Shown: positions 11,880 through 23,815 of the stretch, one piece after another
Layout of the letters: the number at the start of each line of letters is the position of its first letter
Numbering within the stretch: the stretch's first letter is position 1
Source of the DNA: Malachius bipustulatus
Taxonomy: Eukaryota > Arthropoda > Insecta > Coleoptera > Melyridae
Direction of reading: 5' to 3'
NCBI GenBank assembly: GCA_910589415.1
Contig: OU342632.1
Span: 18,169,507-18,233,506 of the forward strand
Length of the DNA: 64,000 nt
The notes under the pieces: model-generated
Databases searched by the model: none
Told to the model about the DNA's origin: nothing
What the model saw: the letters and a program-made list of their open reading frames with translations, nothing else
Program-made: the position numbers and the translations under genes

Positions 11880-12960
11880 CTGTTTCTATAGCATTCGATC
11901 AGCGTTCTGCACACTTAGAAATTCCAGGACCGGTTTAAGAAAATTTGAATTCGAAGTCTGAGGAGAGTTTGCATTAAGAAGTTCATATCATGTAAATAGA
12001 CACAAATATAGACAAGGAAAACGATGTATGTGACATAATGAACAATCATAAAAAAATGAAAAATAATTTAGTCCGGTCCTGGAAATAACACAAATTGACA
12101 GCAACTGTGTAATTAAAGCAATTTTAACTTGTTGTTCTTATTTTAGTTAAAATATCTGCAATTCAAAACGTTTGTTTTAAATTATGACAATATTATGTGA
12201 TACAACATGGTGGCTTTTAAGTTTTGTTCAGATTCTATCGTTTATGAAAAATACCACGAAAGTGTGCCAAAAATTTTATGTACTTTTCATTGTCTATCTA
12301 TGCACTTTGAAAATAATTTTTTTTTATTAAAACGCATATACCTTCTTAGTATTGGTAGGTATATGAAACCTCCCAATCAATTTTTCTTAATCCAGTCCTG
12401 GAATTTCTAAGTTTACAGAACGCCGATCGAATGCTAGGTACGGAGATATAAAAGAGATATCGTTGTAGAAAGCTGCCCAAGCAGTCACGGAGGTTTTTTT
12501 CAATTTCTGTGCGCAATGTCCAAAAATTGGACAAAAACTCCTTTTGAAAATGTGCTCCTCGGGTGTTTTAGATATTAGGTTCGTGGAAATGTCCAGAGAT
12601 TTAAAAATTAAATCCAGCAATGCACTTTATCATGGTTACGAATTTAAAAGTCCAAAAGATTAGATATATCTCGTGGTAGAAAGCTGTCCAAGCAGTCATG
12701 GATGGAGGTTTTTTCTTTTAATTTTTTGTGCGTTGTTTCTAGAAATTGGACAAAACTGCTTTCAAAAGTGTGCTTCTCGGGTGTTTTAGGAAATGTCCGT
12801 GGAAATGTGCGAAGATATAAAAATTAAATTAAACAATGCACCTTACTGCAGATACTTATAATTTAAAAGCCCAAAAGATGAAATATCGTTGTAGAAAGCT
12901 AAATGCAATTTTTCCGATTCAATTAATTGGAAGAAATTAATGCTTGATTGAATGGTCTTG
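11880..12960. repeat. Diverged tandem repeat, ~0.2 kb period, with inverted outlier
   Basis: Units start near 12456, 12660 and 12881 ('gtagaaagctg.ccaagcagtc', 'aaattggacaaaa', 'gtgct.ctcgggtgttttag'). A separate block at about 11895-11950 ('cgatcagcgttctg', 'cttagaaattccagga') is the reverse complement of about 12388-12440, so the region is partly palindromic. The same unit occurs at 6990-7110. The small frames here are repeat shadows. Confidence 0.7.
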
Positions 12961-14222
12961 ATGGTCTCCTGATTTGACCATTTCTGCTTCCTATATTTAT
13001 ATGATTTAAACAAAAATGGTCTATTCAGAGCCATTACCAATAAACACAGAGTTACTATATATCTACATAAAACAAAAAATTTGAGACGTAATATGTAATT
13101 TGTATAATTCCTTGAAATTTTGAAGAAATTATAAAAGCTTAGGAAAGATAGGTGATAAAAAAATGTTTTGACAAATTACTACATTGAATAATTTTCCCTT
13201 TTTTAAACTTAACTTTCATATAGGCAGACTTAAGACGTCAGCAGCATTATAGAGCAATTTTTTTTAGATGTAATTCCGGAAAGAATTTTTCCCAATAAAT
13301 GTATTCAAGACATATAGCTCTAGCTCTGTTCTAAGTCTAGACTGTTCGGGAGTTAAGGCCTAGCTTTAAAAAGACCTTCATTAGTCAAAAAGGTGAAATT
13401 TACCGTGTCCGAGAGATGAGAGGTGCGTTGTACTCAAAAGTTGAGTCGATAATCGAGTCGATTCTCCTTCTAATTGAATCGTAGAAATGTCATTCGACGA
13501 ATCACCTGAGTCTATAATCTCCCGAATGGCAAAAAATATAATTTTATTGCAGGATATTACAAAGCCGTATACCTAAATCAGTGGCAATCATAAATCCCTA
13601 AGAATCAGTTTACTTAATAATATTGGCATAATGTACTATGTAGGTCTATAATAGATGGCCCAGAAAAGAAAAAAATACTCTCTCTTTTAATTAAAGGATC
13701 ACCTATATGTTGACTTCTTATTATGTATGTTTACAATGCACTTTTACAAGGGTGGTGGCCTTTATAGCTGAGTTATGAATGAATCACTATATCCTCTAGG
13801 TATGCACACTGAACTCAATGGAGTGAATTGTCCAATAGGTACCCAAGTCCATAGAAATTTTGTAGGATCTGTGGCGCCAAGTAGGAATTATATTTCCTTA
13901 ACTGCAGGTCGTTTCTTTATTGACTCCATAAATACCTTTTGCAGGTTTAAATCTTATTTTGAGAGGGCCGAAGTGAAATTGTCCAGATTCTTCGTTGTAA
14001 ATCATATATCTATATGTAGATATGCTTACATCCAAGTTTGTGAATAGGTAGGTACGGAATATAAAGTAGACAGGTAGGTAACAAGATGCATGTCTAAAAG
14101 GACAGAGAACCATTCCCTTTAAGTTTATGTTAACAGGGGCATGCATAAGTATGTTTCAGAAATCCGTTATTAAGTTTTCTGGTACGCATTCCTGGCGTCT
14201 TAATCCAAGATAAACATAGATA
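12961..14222. other. No gene seen
   Basis: AT-rich. Includes a small self-complementary piece at about 13439-13465 ('gagtcgataatcgagtcgat'). Nothing else supported. Confidence 0.4.
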
Positions 14223-14224
14223 TA

Positions 14225-15085
14225 CAGTGTGTGTCACAGGCATGTACACCCCCTTTTTTTTTGTTTTTTTCTTGGAGATAATTTTTTGGAATTTGGTACG
14301 TCGCATATTCTCGATAGAGCGCACTTTTTAGCAGAAAATTGAATTTTTTCCCACATCCGGTTTTTCCGGAAATGTTACCAACTTTTTATTTTTAAATGGG
14401 ACACCCTATATATTATTAAATTTTTGGATTCTACACATTTGTACGAATCCAACAATACCACATAAGTACAATTTTAAATGTCAAATTTGTTTTTATTAAA
14501 TTTTTTATTTCTCAATTATAGTGTGCCATGACTATTTCGTTTTACTCCAATTGGATCATCTAATGCTAGAAAAATCGAATTTTTGTTCAAAGTACTAAAT
14601 TAAGTGATTTATAGATAAATTATGCGCACCGGAATGATTTTTTGAGCTGGATTCATTTTTTTCAAATGGTACCATATTGGTACCGAGGTACCATCTACTT
14701 GTACTCTTAATAAGGGACATTTTGGTGTACCTACCCATTTTGCATCTGTGACGAACACAACTGAAGTCATGGCACACTATAATCGTTGATTGAAGGAATA
14801 GGGGAAGGAATTGAATAAAAACAAATTTGACATTTAAAATGGTACTTATGTGGTATTGTTGGGTTCGTACAAATGTATAGAATCCAAAAATTTAATAATA
14901 TATAGGGTGTCCCATTTAAAAATAAAAAGCTGGTAACATTTCCGGAAAAACCGGATGTGGGAAAAAATTCAATTTTCTGCTAAAAAGTGCACTCTATCAA
15001 GAATATGCGACGTGCCAAATTTCAAATAATTCTCTCCAAAAATAAAGAAAAAAAAGGGGGTGTACCATGCCTGTGACACACACTG
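14225..15085. mobile_element. TA-flanked foldback MITE (Tc1/mariner-like termini)
   Basis: Terminal inverted repeats begin CAGTGTGTGTCACAGGCATG and end with the complement at 15085. Both ends are flanked by TA (14223-14224, 15086-15087), the target duplication of the Tc1/mariner superfamily. Arms of about 275 bp pair almost throughout ('cacatccggtttttccgg' at about 14353 with 'ccggaaaaaccggatgtg' at about 14942). An inner pair, tatagtgtgccatgac (about 14518) with its complement (about 14766), extends the palindrome inward. No coding capacity. Confidence 0.92.
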
Positions 15086-15227
15086 TATATTTTACGTGCA
15101 AAAGTTCTGTTTTGTATTTAATGTTTATTTTTTAAATCTGAAAACAGGACAATTTTATTTATAATAACAAAGGTAGCAGGATTTAAAAACATGAAAATTA
15201 ATTTTTTATTAGACCATATTTTAAAAC

Positions 15228-15290
15228 TGTGACGTCATCGTACCTATTTTTTTTTAATAGCAACCTCAATTTTTTATCAGGAATGGATCG
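15228..15290 (+). mobile_element. Fragment of the 49593-50076 foldback element
   Basis: 'gtgacgtcatcg', a T-rich run, then 'agcaacctcaattttttat' parallels 'gtgacgtcatcg...aaatggcaacccttattttttat' at about 49613-49660. Short and diverged. Confidence 0.45.
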
Positions 15291-15940
15291 TCCTCTTCTT
15301 CTCGAATACAATGATACCACATACTAGGGGTTTATTACTATTCGCTGATAAGATACAAAGTGTTTTGTTCTCGGTTTTGTTATAAAAACAAAATAAGTCG
15401 AAATGTAGGTAAGCAAGCAGAATTCTTATCAACTGAAAAATTAGGTTGTTCGGTTTCTTCCTTATCTATAACCTTTACGAAATCTAACTCTTAAAACACT
15501 TATCTTATAAAACTTACGTCGCCGAGAGATTTAAGGTGGGAAACACACTGAACTGTCAGTTCTGCTTGAACGTCAATCGTGAAAAGTGTTCTAATAGGAT
15601 TTTTTTTTAATTATGAAAAAGAAGGAAAGTTTTGATGATGGGTGGATTCTGAGATCGATTAAGATCTCACGCTGAAGCTTTCTGATTTATTCAATCAATC
15701 AAGAACATCCATAGATACGCCGCCTATTAGTACATGTACATACAGTAAGTATTAGGATAGTTTCAAAATTTAGTGGAACTGGAAGCGTATGAAAGACTTA
15801 CCTCGGCAAGGTCGGCCTAAAATACTTGTCGATAAAAAATTGAATGTACTTCTTAAAGTTGAAGATAACCCACACACTTCTACAAGGCAGATAGGTCTAA
15901 ATCACGATATTGATTATTCAACTGTCGTTATACAGGTGTA

Positions 15941-16380
15941 GGCCATGGATCACGGGTTGTAATAAGTAACAGTTTGTTTGAAAATTGTGTTTCACACGCT
16001 AATTAAGTAGAAGAAAAAGAAAATTTATTGAGTACTGTTTTGTAAAAATGGAAAATTTCACTAACCAAGAGCTGGCTGAAATGCACTTCTATGGATTCTG
16101 CAATGGTCGTGATCTGGCGGCTGAGTATGAATACCGACGACGATTTTCAAACCGAAGAGCTCCTACACGTCAAATTTTCACCCGCATACGTCAACGTTTA
16201 CCGGAAAATGGCAATTTTTGACGTGCTCGCGGTCAGGGGAGACCCCATCATAGGAATCATGCTGTTGAAAATTTTTGCCATTTTTTTGCTCAATAAATTT
16301 TCTTTTTCTTCTACTTAATTAGCGTGTGAAACACAATTTTCAAACAAACTGTTACTTATTACATCCCGTGATCCATGGCC
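15941..16380 (+). mobile_element. 440-bp MITE carrying the 5' end of a DUF4817 transposase gene
   Basis: Terminal inverted repeats of about 90 bp: ggccatggatcacgggttgt at the left and its complement, with few changes, at the right. Both are flanked by TA (15939-15940, 16381-16382). The interior keeps only the start of a transposase gene (16048 on). It is therefore a deletion derivative of an autonomous element, the classic origin of a MITE. It lies a few bases inside the left end of another MITE. Confidence 0.85.
16048..16269 (+). pseudogene. N-terminal DUF4817 domain of a transposase, truncated
   Basis: ATG at 16048 opens MENFTNQELAEMHFYGFCNG, then RDLAAEYEYRRRFSNRRAPT, then RQIFTRIRQRLPENGNF and TGA at 16219-16221. 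Read through the TGA, the frame continues RARGQGRPHHRNHAVE, the usual 'GSF....GRGRP' linker, so the stop is an Arg codon mutation (CGA to TGA). DUF4817 is the helix-turn-helix-like N-terminal region of a large insect transposase family ('MHF.YG.CNGNA..A..EY.RRFPNRR.P....F.R...RLRE.G'). The catalytic part is absent. The ATG is chosen because family members start within a few residues of this motif. Codons are clean, so the copy is younger than the transposase around it. Confidence 0.85.
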
Positions 16381-17633
16381 TACGTTGAATATTTTTCTCT
16401 AGTTGTGTTTCAATATGAATTTTTATGCCATGTAAGGTAATTTTCAAATCGATTTTAAGCAAAAACGGTGCATGTTATCGAAATTCAACAAGACGACTTT
16501 TTTTGTGTAAAAAACTTCAACATTTCATAATCTGATCTCAAATCCTGGCACGAGGTACATACAAAAAAAGTTAGTGTGATTTTAACCTCACTCTTCGCCT
16601 ATCTGAGCCCCCCTGATGGAAATTTTTTAATTTTTGTAATTGCGTCTTATTGGCCATAAAAAGTTTGATAAATTCCCAAAATTTCACTTTTTTATCTTGA
16701 ACGGGTTCGGAGGTATTAAATAAAAACCATCTTCATGGGCTCCCCTTTCGGGGGCTGTAGTCCCCTTAGGAAGCATTTCTCGACCTATTTTTATAGGAAC
16801 TTTTTTTCATATTTTTGAAAATAGAATCTGCTGTTTCAGTATTGCACGCTAATTACGGGACACCCTGTATAATTGATCCATGAATTAAATGAAGACGATC
16901 CCGACCGTCGATACTATGCATCAGTTCTGTGAAGAATTCCAGTTAAGACGTGACGAGAATCCATCAAACTTTTTGATTTAGTGAAGCGACCCTAACTCCA
17001 GATACTGGTCACAGAAAAATCCTCACTGGACCCAAGAGTCTCACACGCAGAGACAAGAAAAAATAAACCCGACGACTTCTAAGGCCCTATAATATTTTTT
17101 CATGAAAATTTGACTGTTGAGCGGTATTTACATTTTTTGCAGGAAGAATTTCTTCCATCTTGAGCGCTTGATGCTTTTTCTAACGGCGACAATAACAATA
17201 TGCCCCACGACAGAATCTGCGGTTTCAACAAGATGGAACGCCTCCTCTATGATTGGCGTTATTCTTAAGCTATTTTTCAAGAATAACGTATTTCCTGGCA
17301 TGGCAGGCATATTATAAAAAGGACAATACGAGAATCGACAGAATGACCTACATGGCGTGCGCACCCGATTTGACGAGCATAAATTTTTCTTCGGAGTCAC
17401 TTAAAATCATAGCTTTAAGAGTCCTCAAAATTTATACCTAAAGAGTGGCCAAAAATTGGAATTTATCGGCCAATCTGTATTCGTTTTGGTGCATCGCCAT
17501 CGTTTTCTATTACATTATAAAATATGAGAATGTAAATCAACTCCCTCCCCAACCTGCTAACTTTTTATCAAAAATTAAAAAAATATCTCAAATAAGACAA
17601 CAAAAACTAGCCTTTTGACTGTCACTTTTTCCC

Positions 17634-17689
17634 ATGATAGGTCAAGATGTCACCGCTATTTTTTGAGCGGTGACATCTTGATCTATCAT
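17634..17689. other. Near-perfect 24-bp hairpin with 8-nt loop
   Basis: Arm gataggtcaagatgtcaccg.. (17636-17657), loop attttttg (17658-17665), complementary arm 17666-17687, with two further base pairs outside. There is one mismatch (g/a) in the stem. It sits just 3' of the transposase relic. Could be the remains of a very short palindromic element. There is no evidence that it is transcribed. Confidence 0.75.
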
Positions 17690-18299
17690 TTTGAGCGTCC
17701 TAAGTGGCATTATGTCCAAAGCTTCATCCGTGAAAAAAAATTGAAGACACTTAAGAGATTTAGATCGTAATTAAGAAGATTTATCACGGTACCTATTGCA
17801 AAAAATCAGACGGTCAAAAGAATCTTCACAGGAGATAAGACTTGAATAAGCTTTTGGCAATGAGTATAGAATAAAGGAACGTAGATCTTTCACATCTTCG
17901 CATGTTTATACCAATTTCTTCGGAATATCTTCCTAAATAGTAATTGTACGTTTATTTTGGCATTATTCCTGATTAAATTCAAAACAACGTTTTCTTCTTT
18001 ATATACAGTTAATTAAATCATATGTCCTACCACCTATGATTTTCTCGGAAGCAGCTTGTTAAATCGTGCATGATAGAACAAAAACACTTTTTTCAAATTT
18101 TCTTCTGTTCTTTATTCAATTATTGCACATCTTCAAAATTAAGAAAAAAAATACCGCGAAGGCGCATTTTATGAAGGTGAAAGAGAGCTAAGGTTCTTTT
18201 TCTTTGAGAGATTCAGTTCACATCCGGACCAAGCATATTGCAGTGTGGCATCAATAAGGTAAGTATGTGCCAAATTTGAAAAAAAATCTGCGTCTAGGT

Positions 18300-18672
18300 A
18301 TACTGACATAAAAACGACATAAAAAAATAATATGGCGGCCATAAGAAAAACGAAAGTTGACTATGAAAACTCTGGGATCTAGTCGGCTGTGAAAATTTTT
18401 GAAACGTCAGATAAATAGCTTATAACGGCTTATGTAAGGCTACAAAAAATTATTTATTAATTTCCAATGGTAAGAAAGATATTCCAAAAATAAGATTTCT
18501 CGATTTTTCAGTTTTTTCAGGATATTTCAGGAACGGTCACAGATATCTTGCATGTTTTGACGGATTCGAGATGGCCATAAAATAGCGCAACTTTTCTCTA
18601 ATTTAAGCAACCCTGTATCTCTTATGGTTTAGGATATCCCAATATTGACACCATGAAATTTGCATAACCCTG
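18300..18672 (+). mobile_element. Half copy of foldback family Z inside the array
   Basis: Carries 'atggcggccataagaaaaac', 'gggatctagtcggctgtg', 'aggaacggtcacagat' and 'cggattcgagatggccataa', as in 45250-45595. It ends ataaccctg|TA at 18672. Only one arm is present. Confidence 0.7.
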
Positions 18673-20498
18673 TATAGGTAAACTAGAAAAAGTATTAATT
18701 ATAAAATTTCGACTTTGACAGCTTAATAACTTACTTATTGGAGTTTTCGAAAAAATTTTATAGGAACTTTTGAAAATAATGGATAAAGGTAAAGAGATAA
18801 AGGAGTTGCTCTTTCACAACTTTCATGTTCCTACAGAGCCCTTCGGAATATCTTCCGGAAAAGCAATTGATTTCACGTTTATTTTGGGATTATTCCCAAT
18901 TAAATTGAAAACACGGTAAACTCAAAACAGCGTTCCTCTTATATTCGTCTCCATATCAGTTCGTTTTTCTCGGAAACAGCTCATTTTATGCATGATATAG
19001 AACAAAGATACTTTTTTCAAATTTATTATGTTCTTCAATTATTGCACATCTTCAAAATTCAGAAGAAAAAAAATTAAGAGGACATTTTATGAAAGTCAAT
19101 GACATGCAGTTTGAGGTTCTCTTCTTTGCTACAAACTTGAACGAAAATCCATACCTACACTAGAAAAAAAAGTTTGATTTCAAAATTTCAACTTTGAAGG
19201 CCTAATAACTTATTTGCTTTCAAAAAAAAAATGTTAGGTATAGGAACTTTTGGAAATTGGTAAAGATAGAGAGGGATGAGGGAGTTGATGCTCTTTCACA
19301 ACTTATGTTAGGTGTAGAGCTCTTCGGAAAATCATCCTGAATAGCAATTGATCTCACGTGTATTTTTTGGATTATTCCTGATTAAATTCAACACACACGG
19401 TAAACTCAAAACAACGTTCTCTTCTTCTCTATCAGTTCTCAAGTTCGTTTTTCTTGGAATTAGCTCAGTTTATCGTGATAGAACTATATTTAGAACATAT
19501 ATATATCTATAGACAGACCTTTTTCAAGTTTTCTTGTGTTCTTCAATTATTGCACATTTTCAAAATTCAGAAATAAAAATAAGAAAAAATTATGACTATG
19601 TGAAGGTTATTAATGCCAGCTATGGCTCTTTGGGCTTTGAGTATAGAGATTCAAGTCTATATTTGGATCAAGCCACAGCCCTCTCTAAAGTTCACTTTAG
19701 TGAGGGATGTGACCAAGAATGCATTGGGAGATCAATGGTAGGTATATGATAAGTGTTCCAAATTTAAAGAAAATCTTTAGGTATACCTACCTACTAGAAA
19801 AAAAAGTTTGATTTCAAAATTTCAACTTTGAAGACCCATGAGTAACTTCCTTATTTGTGAGATTTCTAAGAAATGTTATAGGAACTTTTGGAAATGGGTA
19901 AGGGTAAAAGGATGAGGGAGTTGCTCTTTCACAACTTCATGTATAGAGCTCTTCGGAAAATCTTCCTGAATAGCAATTTTGCTTTCACGTTTATTTTGGA
20001 ATTATTCTTTAGGTAGGTATTTCATTCAAAGCACGGTAAACTCAAAGAAACGTTCTTCTTCTTTTCCATCAGTTCTCTATAGTTCGTTTTTCTCGGGAAC
20101 TGTTCATTTTATCGTGATAGAACAAGAAGACCTTTTTCAAATTTTCTTATGTTCTTCACTTATTGCACATCTTCAAAATCTAGAAAAATAATTTAGAAAA
20201 AATGATGGGTACTTGAAGGTAATGCCAATTAGAGCAGGGCTGTGTCCAAGCCATGCATTGGGAGATCTATATAAAAGGTATCGGTGTATGAGAATGTACT
20301 ATTAAAGTATAAAGTGTGCCAAACTATAAGAAAATCCGTACGCACTAGAAAAAAAGTAATGATTTCAAAATTTCAACTTGACGGCCTAATAACTTTCTTA
20401 TTTGTGAGTTTTCGAAAAAAATGTAAGAACTTTTGGAAATGGGTTTCTATCTAAGGGTAAAAGGATGAGAGAGTTGCTCTTTCACAACTTTCATGTAT

Positions 20499-21064
20499 AT
20501 AGGTATGATCAGTAACCGCGCACTCAGAGCATGCTGCGGTAAACTTCACTTTTTAAGAGTGGTAAATTTTCTTACTGCAGTGTTGTAAGTTCTTTTCTTC
20601 CAAAGATATGACAATTTTTGTAAAAAAAAAAGGTGGCAACACTGCACTGAACATGTGAATAAGTTCGGGCTAGATGGTATTGTTATTATTTTTATTTCCA
20701 TAGCAACGAAGGCATTTGATTATTTTATATTCTAAGTTGAGTTTAGGTGGTTGCCAAACTTCAAATTTCGTTCAGATTTAGGTATGGTATTAATTTACAA
20801 CAGTCTTAATTCCTCTGTAAAGAGGTTTTGTGAAAAAAAAAAGATAAATTATATGGTATCCGTTCCAGACATTACGCAGTAACCTGAATTTTTCATTAAT
20901 ATTCATCACGGTTATTGAGAAAATTACCTTTATATTCGGATGAGGGAAACTCTGTAACTTGAAAACCAACCTTTGGATTCAATTTTCTTTTTGCAGAATA
21001 TCCTTAATTATAATGGGCTCTATATCGCCCTGTATTCGGAGTGCGCCAGTTACTGATCACTCTG
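20499..21064. mobile_element. Foldback/TIR element X (copy 1), inserted in the array
   Basis: Ends read gatcagtaaccgcgcactc (left) and gagtgcgccagttactgatc (right), the right end continuing actctg|TA. It interrupts an array unit between 'caacttTcatgta' and 'tatcttcctgaa'. Its sequence at 20938-20955 is the uninterrupted counterpart of the site where element Y inserted in copy 2 (44071-45908). No coding capacity. Confidence 0.85.
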
Positions 21065-23815
21065 TATATCTTCCTGAATAGCAATTTTGATCTCGCACGT
21101 TTATTTTGGGATTGTTCCTGATTAAATTCAAAACACGGTAAACTCAAAACAATAACGTTCTTCTTCTGTTCCATCAGTTCTCTTAGTTGCATGGTTTATG
21201 TTTATCTCAGAAATATCTCGTTTTATATCATGATAGAACAAAATATATTGTACTTTTTCCACATTTTCTTATGTTTTTCAATTATTGCACATGCATCTTC
21301 AAAATCCGGAACAAAAATTGAGAAAAAAATTATGCGATCTAAGGTAATTTGAAACTCACTAATGGCAGGCTTTGAGTATAGAGATTTAAGCCTAATTTGG
21401 AAAAAGTCATAGCCCTCTCTAAAGTTTTCTTTGGAGAGGGCTTTGGTAAGTGTACCAAACTTGAAGAAAACTCATACGCTAGAAAAAAGTATTGATTTTG
21501 AAAATTCAACTTTGACGGCCTAGTGTAAGGAACTTTTAGAAACGTGAAAAAGTACAGGTATAATTGAGTTTCTCCTTCCATAACTTCATAAATGTAGAAC
21601 TCTTCGGAACATCTTTCTGAATTGGGATTAGGTATTCCTGATTAAATTCAAAACAATTAAATGTTCTTCTTCTTCATCAACTCTCTATAGATCGTTTTTT
21701 TTTTTAAGAATAAGCAAATTTTATTGTGAGAACAAGAAAAAACCTTTTTCAAAATTTTTTATGTTCTTCAATGATTGATCTTCAATAATAAAAAATAAAA
21801 ATAAAACAATTAAGAAAAAATGATGGGCACTAGGGATTTGAAGGTCAATTTTGGCAGTAATGGCTTTTTGGATTTGAGTAGAGATTCAAGCCTAATTTGG
21901 CCAAGCCGCACCCCTCTCTAAAGTTTCTTTTATAGAGATAGGGCTGTGACCAAGCTTGCATTGGAGAGATCAAAGGTAAGTGTAATAGTGCCAAACTTGA
22001 CGAAAATCCGTACACTAGAATAAAAGTAATGATTTCAAAATTTCAGCTTTGAAGCCTATAATAACTCCCTCATTTGTGAGTTTTCGAATAAATGATGTAG
22101 GAACTTTTAGAAATGGGTATAAAGGTAAAAGGATGAGTGAGTTGCTCTTCCACAACTTCATGTAGAGCTCTTAGAATATCTTCCTGAACAGCAATTTCGA
22201 TTTCAAGTTTATTTTGCGATTATTCCCAATTAAATTCAAAACACGGTAAACTCAAAACAGCTTTCTTCTTCTTCACCTTCTCGAGTTCGTTTTTCTCGGA
22301 ATTAGTTCAGTTTATCGTGATAGAACAAGAACAAAAGGACCTTTTTCAAATTTTCTTATGCTCTTTAATTATTGCACATCTTCAAAATTCAGAAAAAAAA
22401 TTAAGAAAAAATTATAGCTATTTGAAGGTTAATAATGCCAGTTATGGCTTTTTGGCTTTGAGTAGAGATTGAAGTCTAATTGGACCAAGCCACAGCCCTC
22501 TCTAAAGTGAACTTTAGACCAAGAATGCATTGGGAGATCAATTATTGTATAAGTAGGTATATAGGTATACTAAAGTGTGCCAAACTTGAAGACAATCCGT
22601 GCACTATATATAGAAAAAAGTGTTCGGCACTTAACTTTGACGGCCTAATAATTTCTTTATCTGTGAGTTTTCGAAAAATGTTTCAGGAATATTTGAAAAT
22701 GAGTATAAAGGTACCTAAAGGGTAAAGGAGTTGCTCTTTGACAACTTCATCTAGAGCTCTATCTTCCTGAATAGCAATTTCGATCTCACGTTTATTTTGG
22801 ATTATTCCTCATTAAATTCAAAACACGGTAAACCCAAAACAGCGTTCTTCTTCTTCTCCATCAGTTTTCTATTTCGTTTTTCTCGGAAACAGTTCGTTTT
22901 ATCGTGATAGAACAAGAAGACCTTTATCAAATTTTACTATTTTCTTCAATTATTGCGCGTCTTCAAAATTCAGAAAAAAAATGATGGACTCTAGGGATTT
23001 GAACGTTAATACATAATGGCAGTAAATGGCTTTTTGGCTTTGAGTAGAGATTCAAGCCTAATTTGGAACAAGCGAACAAGCCACAGCCATATCTCCAAAG
23101 TTTCCTTAGAGAGGGCTGTGACCAAGCTTGCATTGGGGAGATCAATGGATAGGTAAGTGTTCCAAATTTGACGAAAATCCGTATACCATACACTAGAAAA
23201 AAATATTGATTTCAAAATTTCAGCTTTGAAGCCTAAAAACTTCCTTATTATCTCTGTGAGTTTTCGAAAAAATGTTATGGTAATTTTTGGACATATAGGC
23301 AGGTATTTTTTCAAATAGAATCACCCCATTTTTTTGCACACAATTTTCGAACATCCTGTATAGTTACCGCGGTACACTAGATACCGCCTCTATAGGTAGG
23401 ACCTGAGTATAAAAATATTATTTTATATACGTCTACCTAACCACCTATAGGGTTTGTTTTTACTCTAATCATTCATAAAACGGTTAACTGATTATACTAC
23501 CTACCTACTTATATAGGTACACGTTAGCTACTTAAGTAAGATAAGTAGGTATAGGTATAAGTACAATAATAATAATTATTATAGACATTGAAATTATCGA
23601 TGAAAATGAAAACAGAAACGTGATTTATTTGTTTTAAACTATGCAAAGCCGATTAGATTAGATAAAAGTAGGTGCTTCATAGATAGATCAGGCACCTACT
23701 TAGATACACTTTTTTTATGTGCGGGTATCAGTTTCATTACCTACCTATACATGAATTTATAGGTAGGTGTACAATAAAAGGCTAATTTATCTCGCATGCA
23801 AATCTTGAGACTTAC

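Larger units (their letters stand above)
15933..16867. mobile_element. CAGGGTG-type MITE inserted in the transposase gene
   Basis: The transposase frame stops making sense at 15931 and resumes at about 16870. The interruption starts TA|caggtg (15931-15938) and ends caccctg|TA (16861-16869), the terminus shared by many elements in this window. Removing it puts STVV back in frame with LIHELNEDDPDRR, which supports the boundaries, although about a dozen residues of the family are then still missing and one stop remains. The interior is AT-rich and non-coding apart from the nested element at 15941-16380. Confidence 0.6.
15771..17441 (+). pseudogene. Decayed DUF4817/mariner-type transposase gene, interrupted by nested MITEs
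   Basis: Blocks appear in the order of a complete transposase. The DNA-binding part is RQGRPKILVDKKLNVLLKVE plus DNPHTSTRQIGL (from 15804), ending STVV at 15929. After an insertion, LIHELNEDDPDRR (about 16870-16910) follows, then, with frame changes, FCEEFQLRRDENPSNFL, RYWSQKNPHWTQESHTQRQE (about 17000-17060) and GPIIFFHENLTVERYLHFLQ (about 17082-17150). The second catalytic Asp is in FQQDGTPP (from 17223), followed by TGA at 17250. The third Asp is in ACAPDLTSINF (Asp codon 17367-17369), and the frame ends near 17441. The first Asp region reads FSEAT instead of FSDEA, so that Asp is lost. Stops, frameshifts and two insertions make it inactive. The order and motifs make the family call secure; the exact clade is not resolved. 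Confidence 0.88.
17870..23290 (+). repeat. Long tandem array, ~0.55-0.6 kb units (about 8 units)
   Basis: Repeated landmarks in each unit: 'gttgctctttcacaactt' (near 18806, 19288, 19930, 20474, 22141, 22730), 'tcttcctgaatagcaatt', 'ttcaaaacacggtaaactca', 'gttcgtttttctcggaa', 'attgcacatcttcaaaat' and 'gatttcaaaatttcaacttt'. Units also hold a short palindrome, agccctctctaaagt...actttagagagggct (e.g. 19680, 21414, 22493, 23086). Units differ by many substitutions and small indels, so the array is old. It is interrupted at 18300-18672 and 20499-21064 by other elements. Frames inside are repeat shadows. Confidence 0.9.

Noticed and set aside
13775..14047. 90-codon plus-strand frame and its overlapping minus-strand frame
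   Set aside because: No recognisable sequence, no exon signals, and the two frames overlap on opposite strands.
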